64,000 nucleotides of DNA from JACDHG01 sp963815295 (GCA_963815295.1 CAWFFZ010000001.1:310001-374000), one strand, 5' to 3'; numbered from the stretch's first letter, positions 26,319 through 34,722 are shown. Program-made: numbers and translations. The notes: a model not told the origin generated them from the sequence alone.

Positions 26319-26516
26319 TCAATGGTCCCGTTCGTCTGCCGTGTCATCGGGTATGTCGTCGGGCGGGTCGGGCTGGCGCAGCGCCCTGGCATAGGAAGAC
26401 CCACGTCGACGACGCAGCAGAGAGCCCACGAACCCGCCAACGGCACCCACACCGAGTCCCCCGGCCAAGCCGGCGAAAGCGCGTCGTCGTGTCGTGCGTC
26501 GCTCGCTGGCGGGCAT
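26319..26516 (-). CDS. Small Arg-rich protein with one hydrophobic segment
   Basis: Encodes 65 residues. ATG 26516 has GGAGG six or seven bases upstream, and the stop lies two bases before the GNAT-like ATG, so the two genes look coupled. An Arg-rich N-terminus (ERRTTRRRAF) precedes a Gly/Ala-rich segment (AGLAGGLGVGAVGGFVGSLL) that could insert in a membrane, then RRRR and an acidic Pro/Asp tail. No family is recognised. The arrangement resembles small membrane proteins with a twin-Arg-like start. Confidence 0.6.
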   Translation of the reverse strand: MPASERRTTRRRAFAGLAGGLGVGAVGGFVGSLLRRRRGSSYARALRQPDPPDDIPDDTADERDH

Positions 26517-26602
26517 GGCGGACCTCCGTCCCGTCGAGGACACGTCTCACCAGACATGGTAGTCGTCACCACCGCGCTACCGGCTCGGGGAGAATGGCGG
26601 GC

Positions 26603-27934
26603 ATGGACCAGCCGCACGACGACGAACCGGCGGCCCGGCGGCCGGTGCGGCAGACGCGCCTCGACGCCTACGTCGACGACTACGCCACCCGGACGAAGAA
26701 GCTGAAGGCGTCGGAGATCCGGGCGTTGTTCGCCGTCGCGAGCCGTCCCGAGGTGGTGTCGCTGGCCGGTGGGATGCCGAACATCTCCGGCCTCCCGCTC
26801 GACGCCGTCGCCGAGACTTTGGCCGACCTGGTTGTCGACAAGGGAGCACAGGCGATGCAGTACGGCTCGGGTCAGGGGGATCCCGGCCTGCGCTCACAGA
26901 TCTGCCACGTGATGGCGCTCGAGGGCATCGACGCGCACCCCGACGACGTCGTCGTCACGGTCGGCAGTCAGCAAGGTCTCGACCTGGTGACGCGCGTCTT
27001 CTGCGACCCCGGTGACGTTGTCGTCTGTGAGGCGCCGAGCTACGTCGGTGCGCTGGGCGTGTTCAGCGCCTACGAGTGCGACGTGGTGCACGTCGCCATG
27101 GACGACGAAGGGCTGCAGCCTGCGGCGCTGCGGTCGTCGCTCGCGTCGGTGGCCAAGGCGGGGAAACGCGCCAAGTTCCTGTACACGGTCCCGAACTTCC
27201 ACAACCCGGCCGGTGTCACGTTGGCGGCCAGACGACGTACCGAGATCCTCGAGATCTGCCGCAGCGCGGATCTCCTTGTGGTCGAGGACAACCCGTATGG
27301 GTTGCTCGGTTTCGATGCGGAACCAATCCGGCCGTTGCGCGCCGACGAAGCAGAGGGGGTCGTCTACCTCGGCTCATTCTCGAAGACGTTCGCACCGGGC
27401 TTCCGGGTCGGCTGGGTGCTGGCGCCGCACGCCGTCCGCGAGAAGCTCGTACTGGCCCAGGAGACAGCGACGCTTTGCCCTCCAACGTTCAGCCAGCTCG
27501 CGATCAGCGCCTACCTCGACGGCCACGACTGGCAACGCCAGATCAAGGACTTCACCCAGATGTACCGGGAGCGCCGAGACGCGATGCTCAGCGCGCTCGA
27601 CGAGTACTTCCCACCCGGCGCCACCTGGACGATCCCGGCGGGTGGGTTCTACGTCTGGGTGACACTGCCCCCCGGCCTCGACGCCGGTGCCATGCTGCCC
27701 CGCGCGGTGACGGCCCGAGTGGCATACGTGCCCGGCACCGCTTTCTACGCCGACGGGAGCGGCAGCTCGTGCATGCGCCTGAGCTACTGCTATCCCTCGC
27801 CAGAGCGGATCCGCACGGGGGTACGACGCCTGGCCGCCGTGATGGCCGAGGAGCTTGAGCTGCGTGAGATGTTCGGCGCAACCAGCGCAGGACCGACGCG
27901 CGGCTACTCCACCCCGAACACCGACCTGAACTGA
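26603..27934 (+). CDS. PLP-dependent aminotransferase (class I/II)
   Basis: Fold-type I aminotransferase of 443 residues, resembling 2-aminoadipate/LysN-type enzymes and the enzyme part of MocR regulators, but with no DNA-binding domain. The PLP lysine is in GSFSKTFAPGFRVGW; VGSQQGLDLVTRVF, NFHNPAGVTL and VVEDNPYGLLGFD are typical of the group. ATG 26603 is ten bases behind GGGGAG; ATG 26594 is too close to it. The D-Ala-D-Ala ligase-like gene follows after 11 bases, so they share a transcript. The amino acid substrate is unknown. Confidence 0.85.
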   Translation: MDQPHDDEPAARRPVRQTRLDAYVDDYATRTKKLKASEIRALFAVASRPEVVSLAGGMPNISGLPLDAVAETLADLVVDKGAQAMQYGSGQGDPGLRSQICHVMALEGIDAHPDDVVVTVGSQQGLDLVTRVFCDPGDVVVCEAPSYVGALGVFSAYECDVVHVAMDDEGLQPAALRSSLASVAKAGKRAKFLYTVPNFHNPAGVTLAARRRTEILEICRSADLLVVEDNPYGLLGFDAEPIRPLRADEAEGVVYLGSFSKTFAPGFRVGWVLAPHAVREKLVLAQETATLCPPTFSQLAISAYLDGHDWQRQIKDFTQMYRERRDAMLSALDEYFPPGATWTIPAGGFYVWVTLPPGLDAGAMLPRAVTARVAYVPGTAFYADGSGSSCMRLSYCYPSPERIRTGVRRLAAVMAEELELREMFGATSAGPTRGYSTPNTDLN

Positions 27935-27945
27935 GAGGCAGGGAC

Positions 27946-28911
27946 ATGAACACGCAGCATGTCGTCGTGCTGGCCGGTGGTCTGAGCCACGAGCGGGATG
28001 TGTCTTTGCGCTCCGGCCGGCGGGTAGCCGAGGCCATGGCGGCGGTCGGCGTTGACGCAACCGTGCGAGACGTCGACTCCGAGCTGATGCCGTGGCTGCA
28101 GCGAGAGCGCCCCGACTGTGTGCTGCCGCTGCTGCACGGCGAGGCGGGCGAGGACGGTGCCCTACGTGAGGTGCTCGAGCTCGCAGCGGTGCCGTACGTC
28201 GGATCCACACCAGCAGCCGCCCGGATGGCGTTCGACAAGCCGATCGCGAAGCAGGTCCTTCGTCGCGCTGGGGTCGCGACGCCGGACTCGGTGGCATTGC
28301 CGGCCAACACGTTCCGGGAGGTCGGGGCGGCGGCGGTGATGGCCGCGCTCATCGACCGGCTAGGGCTGCCTATGTTCGTCAAGCCCGCACAGGGCGGCTC
28401 CGCGCTCGGCTGTTCGGCCGTGCACACACCGGCAGAGCTGCCGACGGCGATGGTGGCGTGCTTCGCCTATGGCAGCGTTGCGCTCGTCGAACAGCTCATC
28501 GCCGGTGTCGAGATCAGCGTGCCCGTCGTGGACTCCGACGACGGAGGGCGCGCCCTCCTCCCGGTCGAGATCCGCCCCGACGGCGGCATCTACGACTACT
28601 CGGCTCGCTATACGGCCGGGGCCACCGAGTTCGTGGTTCCGCCGGAGCTACCAGATCAGACCGTCGACGACTGCCGCCAGGTGGCCCTGACAGCGCACGA
28701 GGCGCTGGGACTGCGCGACCTCTCGCGCTCGGACCTGATGGTCGACCTGGCCGGAACCGTCTGGTTTCTCGAGGTCAACGTCGCCCCGGGCATGACGGAG
28801 ACCTCGCTCGTGCCGTTGTCGATCGAGGCAGCCGGTCTTGACCTCGGCCAGATGTGTGCCGAGCTTTGCCGGCGCGCAGTGGACCGAGCCGGCGGTGCCG
28901 CTACCGCCTGA
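27946..28911 (+). CDS. ddl: D-alanine-D-alanine ligase family protein
   Basis: ATP-grasp ligase of 321 residues. The N-terminal domain shows AGGLSHERDVSLRSG and LHGEAGEDG (usual: HGxxGEDG). ATP-binding stretches are MFVKPAQGGSALGCSAV and YSARYTAGATEFVVP, and the magnesium/product loop reads FLEVNVAPGMTETSL. Some positions depart from standard Ddl, for example SRSDLMVD where ARVD is usual, so a related dipeptide ligase is possible. ATG 27946 follows GAGAGGCAGGGAC. It pairs with the aminotransferase upstream. Confidence 0.82.
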   Translation: MNTQHVVVLAGGLSHERDVSLRSGRRVAEAMAAVGVDATVRDVDSELMPWLQRERPDCVLPLLHGEAGEDGALREVLELAAVPYVGSTPAAARMAFDKPIAKQVLRRAGVATPDSVALPANTFREVGAAAVMAALIDRLGLPMFVKPAQGGSALGCSAVHTPAELPTAMVACFAYGSVALVEQLIAGVEISVPVVDSDDGGRALLPVEIRPDGGIYDYSARYTAGATEFVVPPELPDQTVDDCRQVALTAHEALGLRDLSRSDLMVDLAGTVWFLEVNVAPGMTETSLVPLSIEAAGLDLGQMCAELCRRAVDRAGGAATA

Positions 28912-28952
28912 GACTCAGCCCTCCATGGCCGTGCCGACCGCGAGGGTCGCGC

Positions 28953-29546
28953 TCATTGGTCGCCCGGTTGCGCGTGTGCGCTGGTTTCGAGCGGCCCTTG
29001 GGGCACAACCCATGCCACCAGCGACATGACGCGGGCGTCGGGAGGCCGATGTGCCGGGTTGTGACGTTCCTCGCTCTTGGACAGCAACAACTCGCGCAGT
29101 CGCTCGCCGATCTCGGCGGCCTCAGCGGCCGTCAGCCACAGGCGAGCTTGCAAGACCGCGGTGGCGTCACGCCAGGACTGCGTCTCAGCCGTGTTGTGCG
29201 CGAGAGCAGCCCGCAGCCGCTGCACCTCACGCTCGAGAGTCACGTCGTCGAGGGCGGCCGCCGGCGCAGCGTCGTCCGGGTCTTGTCCCCAGCTGAGTGA
29301 CTCGGCTATGGCCTTCCACGGGCGGCGGCGGCCGGTGCCGCTGGCAGCCTGGCGGACGAATCCGTATTCGGCCAGCTTGCGCAGGTGCCACGAGACGTTC
29401 GCGGGCGTCTGATGCAGCGCCGCGGCCGCGTCGGTCGCCGTCATCGGGCCGTGTACGACGAGAAGCTCCAGCAGGTCGAGCCGAACCGGATGGGCAAGCG
29501 CCCGCATGTCGTCGGCTGAGGTCACCCGCCTCCGGGTCAAGGTCAC
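28953..29546 (-). CDS. ArsR-like winged-helix regulator
   Basis: DNA-binding protein of 197 residues. The winged helix occupies about residues 10-85: RALAHPVRLDLLELLVVHGPMTA, AAALHQTPANVSWHLRKLAEYGFV, then a basic wing (SGTGRRRPWKA). The C-terminal half is helical with a predicted coiled coil (ALDDVTLEREVQRLRAALAHN). No metal-binding Cys pair is seen. GTG 29546 may be leaderless; a GTG at 29525 behind GGAGG is an alternative. A perfect palindrome lies just upstream, suggesting autoregulation. Confidence 0.8.
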   Translation of the reverse strand: MTLTRRRVTSADDMRALAHPVRLDLLELLVVHGPMTATDAAAALHQTPANVSWHLRKLAEYGFVRQAASGTGRRRPWKAIAESLSWGQDPDDAAPAAALDDVTLEREVQRLRAALAHNTAETQSWRDATAVLQARLWLTAAEAAEIGERLRELLLSKSEERHNPAHRPPDARVMSLVAWVVPQGPLETSAHAQPGDQ

Positions 29547-29559
29547 CTATCGAAACTAC

Positions 29560-29583
29560 TCTTTCGAAAGATTCGTTGCAACG
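29560..29583. promoter_or_regulatory. Two palindromes upstream of the ArsR-like gene
   Basis: TCTTTCGAAAGA (29560-29571) is a perfect 12-base palindrome, and CGTTGCAACG (29574-29583) a perfect 10-base one, two bases further. They begin 14 bases from the regulator's start, where an autorepressor would bind. Confidence 0.55.
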
Positions 29584-29701
29584 CTCCCACGCCAACTGGT
29601 CACGATTTGCGGGCTAGATCCCGTCGAGGCCCACCGGGCGTTGAGCAGACGCGATGCGTCGAGAAGGTCACACGTAGCCGAGTCTGTTTGTCGACAAATT
29701 G

Positions 29702-30691
29702 CTAGGTTGTCTGATCGGCAGCTGGATCCATCAACGCGAGGATGCGCTGCAGGTCGTCCAGGGACGCGAACTCGACGGTGATCCTGCCCTTACGCTTGCC
29801 GAGGTCGACCTTGCAACGCGTCTCGAAGCGGTTCGATAGGCGATCTGCGATCTCGACGAGGCCGGGCGCCGACATGGTCGGGCGGCGTGTCGGCGCAGCC
29901 GGCGGAGAGTCACCACTGACTGCCACGAGCTCCTCGAGTGCGCGCACGGAGATTCCCTCGGCGACAACCCGCGCGGCGAGGGCGTCCTGGCGGGCCGAGT
30001 CCTCGACACCGAGCAGCGTGCGCGCGTGCCCGGCCGAGAGCACCCCGGCCGCAACCCGGCGTTGCACCGGCGCCGACAGCTTGAGCAAGCGCAACGTGTT
30101 GGAGATCTGCGGCCGAGAGCGGCCGATTCGGGTGGCCAGCTCGTCGTGGGTGCAGCCGAAGTCGTCGAGTAGTTGCTGGTAGGCGGCTGCTTCTTCCAGC
30201 GGGTTGAGCTGAGCGCGGTGGAGATTCTCGAGCAGGGCATCGCGTAGCAGGGCGTCGTCGGTGGTATCACGGATGATGGCCGGGATGACGTCGAAGCCGG
30301 CTTGCTGCGCAGCCCGCCAGCGGCGTTCGCCCATGATCAGTTCGTAGCGACCGGCCGCCTGCTCGCGGACCACGATCGGCTGCAGCAACCCGACCTCGCC
30401 CAGGGAAGCTGCGAGCTCGGTCATCGCCTCCTCGTCGAACGCGGTGCGTGGTTGACGCGGATTCGGCACGATTTGACCGATCGGGAGCTCAGCAAAGACC
30501 GCGCCCGCCACCGCCATGATCTCGGATCCAGGGGGGCGACCACCGTTGGTCGTCGCGTCGGCGGCGCCGTGGTCTGGTTGAGAGGCGCCGTGCTCGTGCG
30601 GCTCAGCGGAGTCAGGCTGCTGAGTGCGGCTGGGCGCGGACGGGATGAGAGAACCCAGGCCTCGCCCGAGGCCGCGCCGGGGAGTGCTCAC
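29702..30691 (-). CDS. parB: Chromosome partition protein ParB
   Basis: CTP-dependent DNA clamp that loads at parS and organises the origin. The 329-residue protein opens with the ParA-contact peptide (RRGLGRGLGSLIP). The ParB box reads GERRWRAAQQAG, the preceding PNPRQPRTAFDEEAMTELAASL is typical, and the helix-turn-helix lies around CTHDELATRIGRSRPQISNTLRLLKL. The C-terminal dimer domain ends at LDDLQRILALMD. GTG 30691 overlaps the parA stop. Two parS sites lie 1-2 kb upstream on the same strand. Confidence 0.96.
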   Translation of the reverse strand: MSTPRRGLGRGLGSLIPSAPSRTQQPDSAEPHEHGASQPDHGAADATTNGGRPPGSEIMAVAGAVFAELPIGQIVPNPRQPRTAFDEEAMTELAASLGEVGLLQPIVVREQAAGRYELIMGERRWRAAQQAGFDVIPAIIRDTTDDALLRDALLENLHRAQLNPLEEAAAYQQLLDDFGCTHDELATRIGRSRPQISNTLRLLKLSAPVQRRVAAGVLSAGHARTLLGVEDSARQDALAARVVAEGISVRALEELVAVSGDSPPAAPTRRPTMSAPGLVEIADRLSNRFETRCKVDLGKRKGRITVEFASLDDLQRILALMDPAADQTT

Positions 30692-31881
30692 GTCGTGCCT
30701 TTCCTCTGGTCGGCGTCGTTGACTTGTTGGGCAAGCTCGCTGGCCGCCTCGAGGTACGAGAGGGATCCAGCCGAGCTGGGGTCGTAGGTCACCACGGTCT
30801 GCCCGTAGCTCGGTGCCTCGGAGATGCGGACCGATCGCGGGACCGCGGTTTTCAGAACGACGTCGCCGAAGTGGTGGCGGACCTCGTCGGCCACGCCCGC
30901 AGCAAGTCGCGTCCGAGCGTCATACATGGTCAACAGAATCGCTCCGACGACGAGCTGGGGGTTCAGGTGTTCGCGGATCGAGTCGATCGTGCGTAGCAGT
31001 GACGTCAAGCCCTCCAGGGCGTAGTACTCGCACTGAATGGGAATGAGGAGTTCTCTGGCCGCAGACAGCGCGTTTACGGTGAGCAGTCCCAGCGACGGAG
31101 GGCAGTCGATGAAGACGTAGTCATACCGGTCGTCGACCGCAGCCGACTCAGCAAGATGGGCGTCGAGTGCCCGGCGCAACCGCGTCTCGCGCGCCACCAT
31201 CGACACGAGTTCGATCTCGGCCCCGGCAAGGTCGATGCTTGCGGGTACGACGAAGAGCCTCGGCACTTCCTCACACTCGACCAGGACGTCGTTCATCGGC
31301 GTTCCCTCGATCAGCACCTGGTACGTGCCGGGGGTTCCCTCGGTGTGGTCGATAGACAGGGCTGTGGAGGCGTTTCCCTGTGGATCGAGGTCGACGACCA
31401 GCACTTTCATGCCCTGCTGCGCGAGGGCGGCCGCCACGTTGACTGCCGTCGTCGTCTTCCCGACGCCACCCTTCTGGTTCGCCACCACCAGCACGCGCGG
31501 CTCGGCGGGCCGGGGCAGGATGCGGGCGCGGGCGTCTGCCAGCCCGGCAAGTCGCCGCTGCGTGTCATCCGCCAACGGAGTCTGCGTGCTGCCGTTTCCC
31601 ACCTGGCGTTGGGCGGCCACCTCGGCGGCGGTGGGCTGCGAGTCGGTGGTTTCACGTGAAACAGGCGCGGCAGGTCCTGCGTCGGCAGCCGGGTCAGGGC
31701 TGTCGCTCGGGGTCAAAGGCTCGGAGATCACGGTGGGCTCCGCCGCCGCCGGCTCAGTGATCACCGCTGAACCGCTGAACGAGGGCGTGGCCACCGGACC
31801 GGCCGGCCATCCGAGGCCGGGTTTCGCGGGCGTGGCCGCACCAGGCCAGCCCAGCCGGGCCGTGACCGGGGTGTCGTTCAC
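30688..31881 (-). CDS. parA: Chromosome partition ATPase ParA
   Basis: Deviant Walker-type ATPase that moves ParB-bound origins. The start is the GTG at 31881, which overlaps the rsmG stop (GTGA); the product has 397 residues. The core begins near residue 130 with VVANQKGGVGKTTTAVN (deviant Walker A), then VLVVDLDPQGNAST and YDYVFIDCPPSLG. The first 125 residues are a disordered, Pro/Ala-rich extension that contains the peptide PVSRETT, encoded by a parS site. The stop overlaps parB. Confidence 0.96.
   Translation of the reverse strand: MNDTPVTARLGWPGAATPAKPGLGWPAGPVATPSFSGSAVITEPAAAEPTVISEPLTPSDSPDPAADAGPAAPVSRETTDSQPTAAEVAAQRQVGNGSTQTPLADDTQRRLAGLADARARILPRPAEPRVLVVANQKGGVGKTTTAVNVAAALAQQGMKVLVVDLDPQGNASTALSIDHTEGTPGTYQVLIEGTPMNDVLVECEEVPRLFVVPASIDLAGAEIELVSMVARETRLRRALDAHLAESAAVDDRYDYVFIDCPPSLGLLTVNALSAARELLIPIQCEYYALEGLTSLLRTIDSIREHLNPQLVVGAILLTMYDARTRLAAGVADEVRHHFGDVVLKTAVPRSVRISEAPSYGQTVVTYDPSSAGSLSYLEAASELAQQVNDADQRKGTT
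31649..31662. promoter_or_regulatory. parS site inside parA
   Basis: GTTTCACGTGAAAC is a perfect 14-base palindrome and the core of the bacterial parS consensus. It lies in the low-complexity N-terminal part of parA, about 3.7 kb from the dnaA start, and encodes VSRET. Confidence 0.95.
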
Positions 31882-32555
31882 GTCGGGTCGTCCTCCTTCG
31901 CGTCGCGCGCCGACTGTATCCGAATCACCGTCGTGGGGGGATCGACGACATCCGCACCCCACGTCTCAATCTGCGCGACGAGACGGCGCCGATGCAAGGT
32001 TGCCCGCTGGCTCTCCACTTCGGCACCCGCGCGTGCTCCCTTGATCGCTACCATCTCACCCGATTCCGCCACCAAAGGCCAGGACCACCGCAGCAGCCGG
32101 TCGAGTGGCGCGACGGCGCGGGAGGTGACGACGTCGAACGTACGCGTCCCGTGGAGCTCCTCGGCTCGCGCCCGGACGACTTCGACATTGGCCAGCTCGA
32201 GCCGGCATACCACCTCGGCGAGAAATTCAGTTCGCCGGAGCAACGGCTCCACCAGGCATACCCGCAGGTCAGAGCGCGCGAGCGCGAGCACCACGCCCGG
32301 AAGGCCTGCCCCCGAGCCCACATCGCACACGCTTGCGTTTTGCCGCATCGCGGGTGCGATCACTGCACAGTTGGCGATGTGGCGCGACCACAGTCGGGAT
32401 GCTTCGCGCGGACCGATCAACCCCCTGTCGACGCCAAGACTTGCCAATAAGTCGACATAGGCACTTATTGATTGATGGTCGGGGAACAGGGCGCCGACCC
32501 CGGTCGAGTTGATCGTTTCACGTGAAACTCTCGGGCTGTCCCGTGACGAGTCCAC
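31878..32555 (-). CDS. rsmG: 16S rRNA (guanine-N7)-methyltransferase RsmG
   Basis: Methylates G527 of 16S rRNA; loss in actinobacteria gives low-level streptomycin resistance. The 225-residue protein has SAM motif VCDVGSGAGLPGVVLAL, then VRARAEELHG and the conserved VTSRAVAPLDRLL and MVAIKGARA segments. GTG 32555 is used, with no clear ribosome site. The N-terminal peptide VSRET is encoded by a parS site. The stop overlaps the parA start. Confidence 0.94.
   Translation of the reverse strand: MDSSRDSPRVSRETINSTGVGALFPDHQSISAYVDLLASLGVDRGLIGPREASRLWSRHIANCAVIAPAMRQNASVCDVGSGAGLPGVVLALARSDLRVCLVEPLLRRTEFLAEVVCRLELANVEVVRARAEELHGTRTFDVVTSRAVAPLDRLLRWSWPLVAESGEMVAIKGARAGAEVESQRATLHRRRLVAQIETWGADVVDPPTTVIRIQSARDAKEDDPT
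32515..32528. promoter_or_regulatory. parS site inside rsmG
   Basis: A second exact GTTTCACGTGAAAC, 866 bases from the first and near the 5' end of rsmG. It encodes the same VSRET peptide in another gene, evidence that the DNA site rather than the protein is conserved. Confidence 0.95.
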
Positions 32556-32567
32556 CGGCGTACGACG

Positions 32568-33128
32568 TCAGGGGGCCGGCGACACCACGACGCACCGGGT
32601 CGGCTCGACCCCTTCCGATGCGCTGGTCAGCCCAGCTTCCGCGATCGCGTCATGGACGACCTTGCGCTCAAACGGCGTCATCGGCGCCAGTTTGACCGGC
32701 TCGCCCGTGGTCTTGACCTCTGCCACGGCGTCTTGGGCGAGTTCGACGAGGTTGGTGCGGAGGTCGGCGCGGAAACCACCGATGTCGAGCATCAACCGGG
32801 ACCGTTCGCCGGTCTCGCGGTAGACCGCCAGGCGGGTGAGCTCTTGCAACGCATCCAGGACCTGGCCGTCGTCCCCGACGAGTGCGTCCAGCCGATCCCC
32901 GACGATCGAGACCGCCGCACGGTCGCCCTCGACGTCCATGTCGAGGTCGCCGTCAAGGTCGGCGATGTCGAGCAGTTCCTCGAGGTAGTCGGCGGCGATA
33001 TCGCCTTCGGCCTCGAGTTGCTTGAAGCGCTTCGGCGCATCTGGGATCGCCTCGGCGCTGGTATCAGCCGACTCCGCGCTGGTATCAGTCGTGGCGTCGG
33101 GCGGGGTGGTCGTGTCGTGTTCAGTCAT
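32568..33128 (-). CDS. jag: Jag/KhpB RNA-binding protein
   Basis: RNA-binding protein of 186 residues with the order acidic N-terminus, KH-like domain (about 60-120) and R3H domain (about 125-184). The R3H motif and end read MTPFERKVVHDAIAEAGLTSASEG and TRCVVVSP. The N-terminal 40 residues are Asp/Thr/Ala-rich with a repeated ESADTSAE-like phrase. It lies between yidC and rsmG, its usual place, 39 bases after yidC. Confidence 0.92.
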   Translation of the reverse strand: MTEHDTTTPPDATTDTSAESADTSAEAIPDAPKRFKQLEAEGDIAADYLEELLDIADLDGDLDMDVEGDRAAVSIVGDRLDALVGDDGQVLDALQELTRLAVYRETGERSRLMLDIGGFRADLRTNLVELAQDAVAEVKTTGEPVKLAPMTPFERKVVHDAIAEAGLTSASEGVEPTRCVVVSPAP

Positions 33129-33167
33129 GGAGTCGTGGCAACTTCCAGTGTCAGGGAGGGAGACGGA

Positions 33168-34121
33168 CTACTTCTTACGTCGGCGTTGGCTGCGGGTCTT
33201 CTTCTTCGGCTGCGTGCGGGCAGGTGGCTTCGGTGGCGCTTGCTCGGTCACCATCGGCTCGGTCGCCACGACGCCGCCCTCAGGGTGCTTCTTGGCATCT
33301 CGTGCCTTCTTCGCGTCGAAGGCAGGCGTGCCCGGGGTCGGGTTGTTGCGGATGACGTAGAACTGTTGCCCCATCGTCCACAGGTTGGAGGTCGACCAGT
33401 AGAGCAGGACACCAATGGGGAACGCGATGCCACCGACGGCGAAAACGACCGGGAGGACATAGAGCAGAATCTTCTGCTGCTGGGCATACTGCCCGGTCAG
33501 CGCCGACTCTGGCATGTTTTTGCGCATCAACTGCCGCTGCGTCGTGAACGTGGTGACCGTCATCAAGGCGACCAGCAAACCGGCGACGAGTTGAACCTGC
33601 CAGGAGTCAGCGCTGGTGAACGAGTCGGAGATCTTGACCGTGCCGAAGATCGTGCTTTCGGCCAGTGAGCTGACCAGGTGCTCGTACCGTTCCTGCTGGA
33701 AGAACCCAACCCCCTTGTCGTGCGCCGCCTCGTTGAGGGTGCGGAACAGGGCCAGGAAGATCGGCATCTGCAGCAGCAGGGGGAAGCAGGAGGCCAGCGG
33801 GTTGGTGCCGGTCTCCTTGTAGAGCTTCATCGTTTCTTGGGTCATGCGCTCGCGGTCATGCCCGTACTTCTTCTGGAGCTCCTTAACCTTCGGCTGGAGG
33901 AGCTGCAGGTTGCGACTGTTCTTGATCTGCTTGACGAACAGCGGGATCAGCAGAATGCGGATAACGATGGTCAGACCGATGATCGACATCGCCCATGACC
34001 AGCCGTTGGGCAACCCGAGCAGATCATTGAATAGGTTGTGGAAGAAGATCAAGATGCCCGACGTCACGTAGTACAGCGGCGTCATGATGGCGTGACCGAT
34101 GGACACGAAGAAGTCGATCAC
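33168..34121 (-). CDS. yidC: Membrane protein insertase YidC
   Basis: Inserts and folds membrane proteins, alone or with SecYEG. The 317-residue protein shows five membrane segments, the conserved groove Arg in LTIVIRILLIPL, the cytoplasmic coiled-coil hairpin (LQPKVKELQKKYGHDRERM) and the family stretch ETGTNPLASCFPLLLQMPIFLALF. The C-terminal tail is very basic (KKKTRSQRRRKK), which would touch ribosomes. GTG 34121 overlaps the yidD stop. Confidence 0.96.
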   Translation of the reverse strand: MIDFFVSIGHAIMTPLYYVTSGILIFFHNLFNDLLGLPNGWSWAMSIIGLTIVIRILLIPLFVKQIKNSRNLQLLQPKVKELQKKYGHDRERMTQETMKLYKETGTNPLASCFPLLLQMPIFLALFRTLNEAAHDKGVGFFQQERYEHLVSSLAESTIFGTVKISDSFTSADSWQVQLVAGLLVALMTVTTFTTQRQLMRKNMPESALTGQYAQQQKILLYVLPVVFAVGGIAFPIGVLLYWSTSNLWTMGQQFYVIRNNPTPGTPAFDAKKARDAKKHPEGGVVATEPMVTEQAPPKPPARTQPKKKTRSQRRRKK

Positions 34122-34384
34122 GGCTGATCCTCGCTCATCGCGGTGGCGGCGGATCTCGTCCGCCAGGAAAACTCAGTCGGCACCGGGTCGGGTCCGCCGA
34201 CGGCCCAGGGATGACACCGGGTCACTCGACGGGCGGCCAGCCAGCTGCCTTTCGTCGCACCGTGCCGCTGCACCGCCTCCAGCGCATAGGCCGAACAGGA
34301 GGGGTAATAGCGGCACACGTCTCCGTAGATCGGGCTCACCACCGCCCGGTACCCCCGAAGCACTGCTACCAGAACGTACCTCAT
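34118..34384 (-). CDS. yidD: Membrane protein insertion efficiency factor YidD
   Basis: Short 88-residue protein that helps YidC-dependent insertion. The DUF37 core is clear: RYVLVAVLRGYRAVVSP, then CRYYPSCSAYALEAVQRHGATKGSWLAARRVTRCHPW. ATG 34384 overlaps the rnpA stop (ATGA); a longer frame to 34489 overlaps rnpA and is rejected. The stop overlaps yidC. Confidence 0.95.
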   Translation of the reverse strand: MRYVLVAVLRGYRAVVSPIYGDVCRYYPSCSAYALEAVQRHGATKGSWLAARRVTRCHPWAVGGPDPVPTEFSWRTRSAATAMSEDQP

Positions 34385-34722
34385 TGCCCCGCCGCTCCCA
34401 GTCGGGCCAGGCAGTCGTCCAGATCGACGGCCAGCCGAGACGATGGTACGTCGGCGGCCTCCCTCGTAGCTCGGACTACCAGCAGGCACGGGGCCAGTTG
34501 ACCCACCCGGTCACGCATCAGGTGCCGCAGTCGCCGCTTCACTCGGTTGCGGGTCACCGCTCCGCCCACAGACTTGCCGACCGCAAAACCCACCAGGGCT
34601 GCGGAGCGGTCGACGAGGGGCACGTGGTGCACCACCAGCGTCAAAGAGCCGCGGCGGTCACCGCGACGTACCGCGCGCTGGAAGTCATCCGAGCGTCGAA
34701 GGCGATGGCCTGCCGGCAGCAC
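34381..34722 (-). CDS. rnpA: Ribonuclease P protein component
   Basis: Basic protein subunit of RNase P, which trims tRNA 5' ends. The 113-residue product has the substrate-binding RNR motif in GGAVTRNRVKRRLRHLMR and the start HRLRRSDDFQRAVRRG. GTG 34722 begins at the usual place; upstream codons in frame overlap rpmH. The 16-base gap from rpmH and overlap with yidD mark one operon. Confidence 0.95.
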   Translation of the reverse strand: MLPAGHRLRRSDDFQRAVRRGDRRGSLTLVVHHVPLVDRSAALVGFAVGKSVGGAVTRNRVKRRLRHLMRDRVGQLAPCLLVVRATREAADVPSSRLAVDLDDCLARLGAAGQ

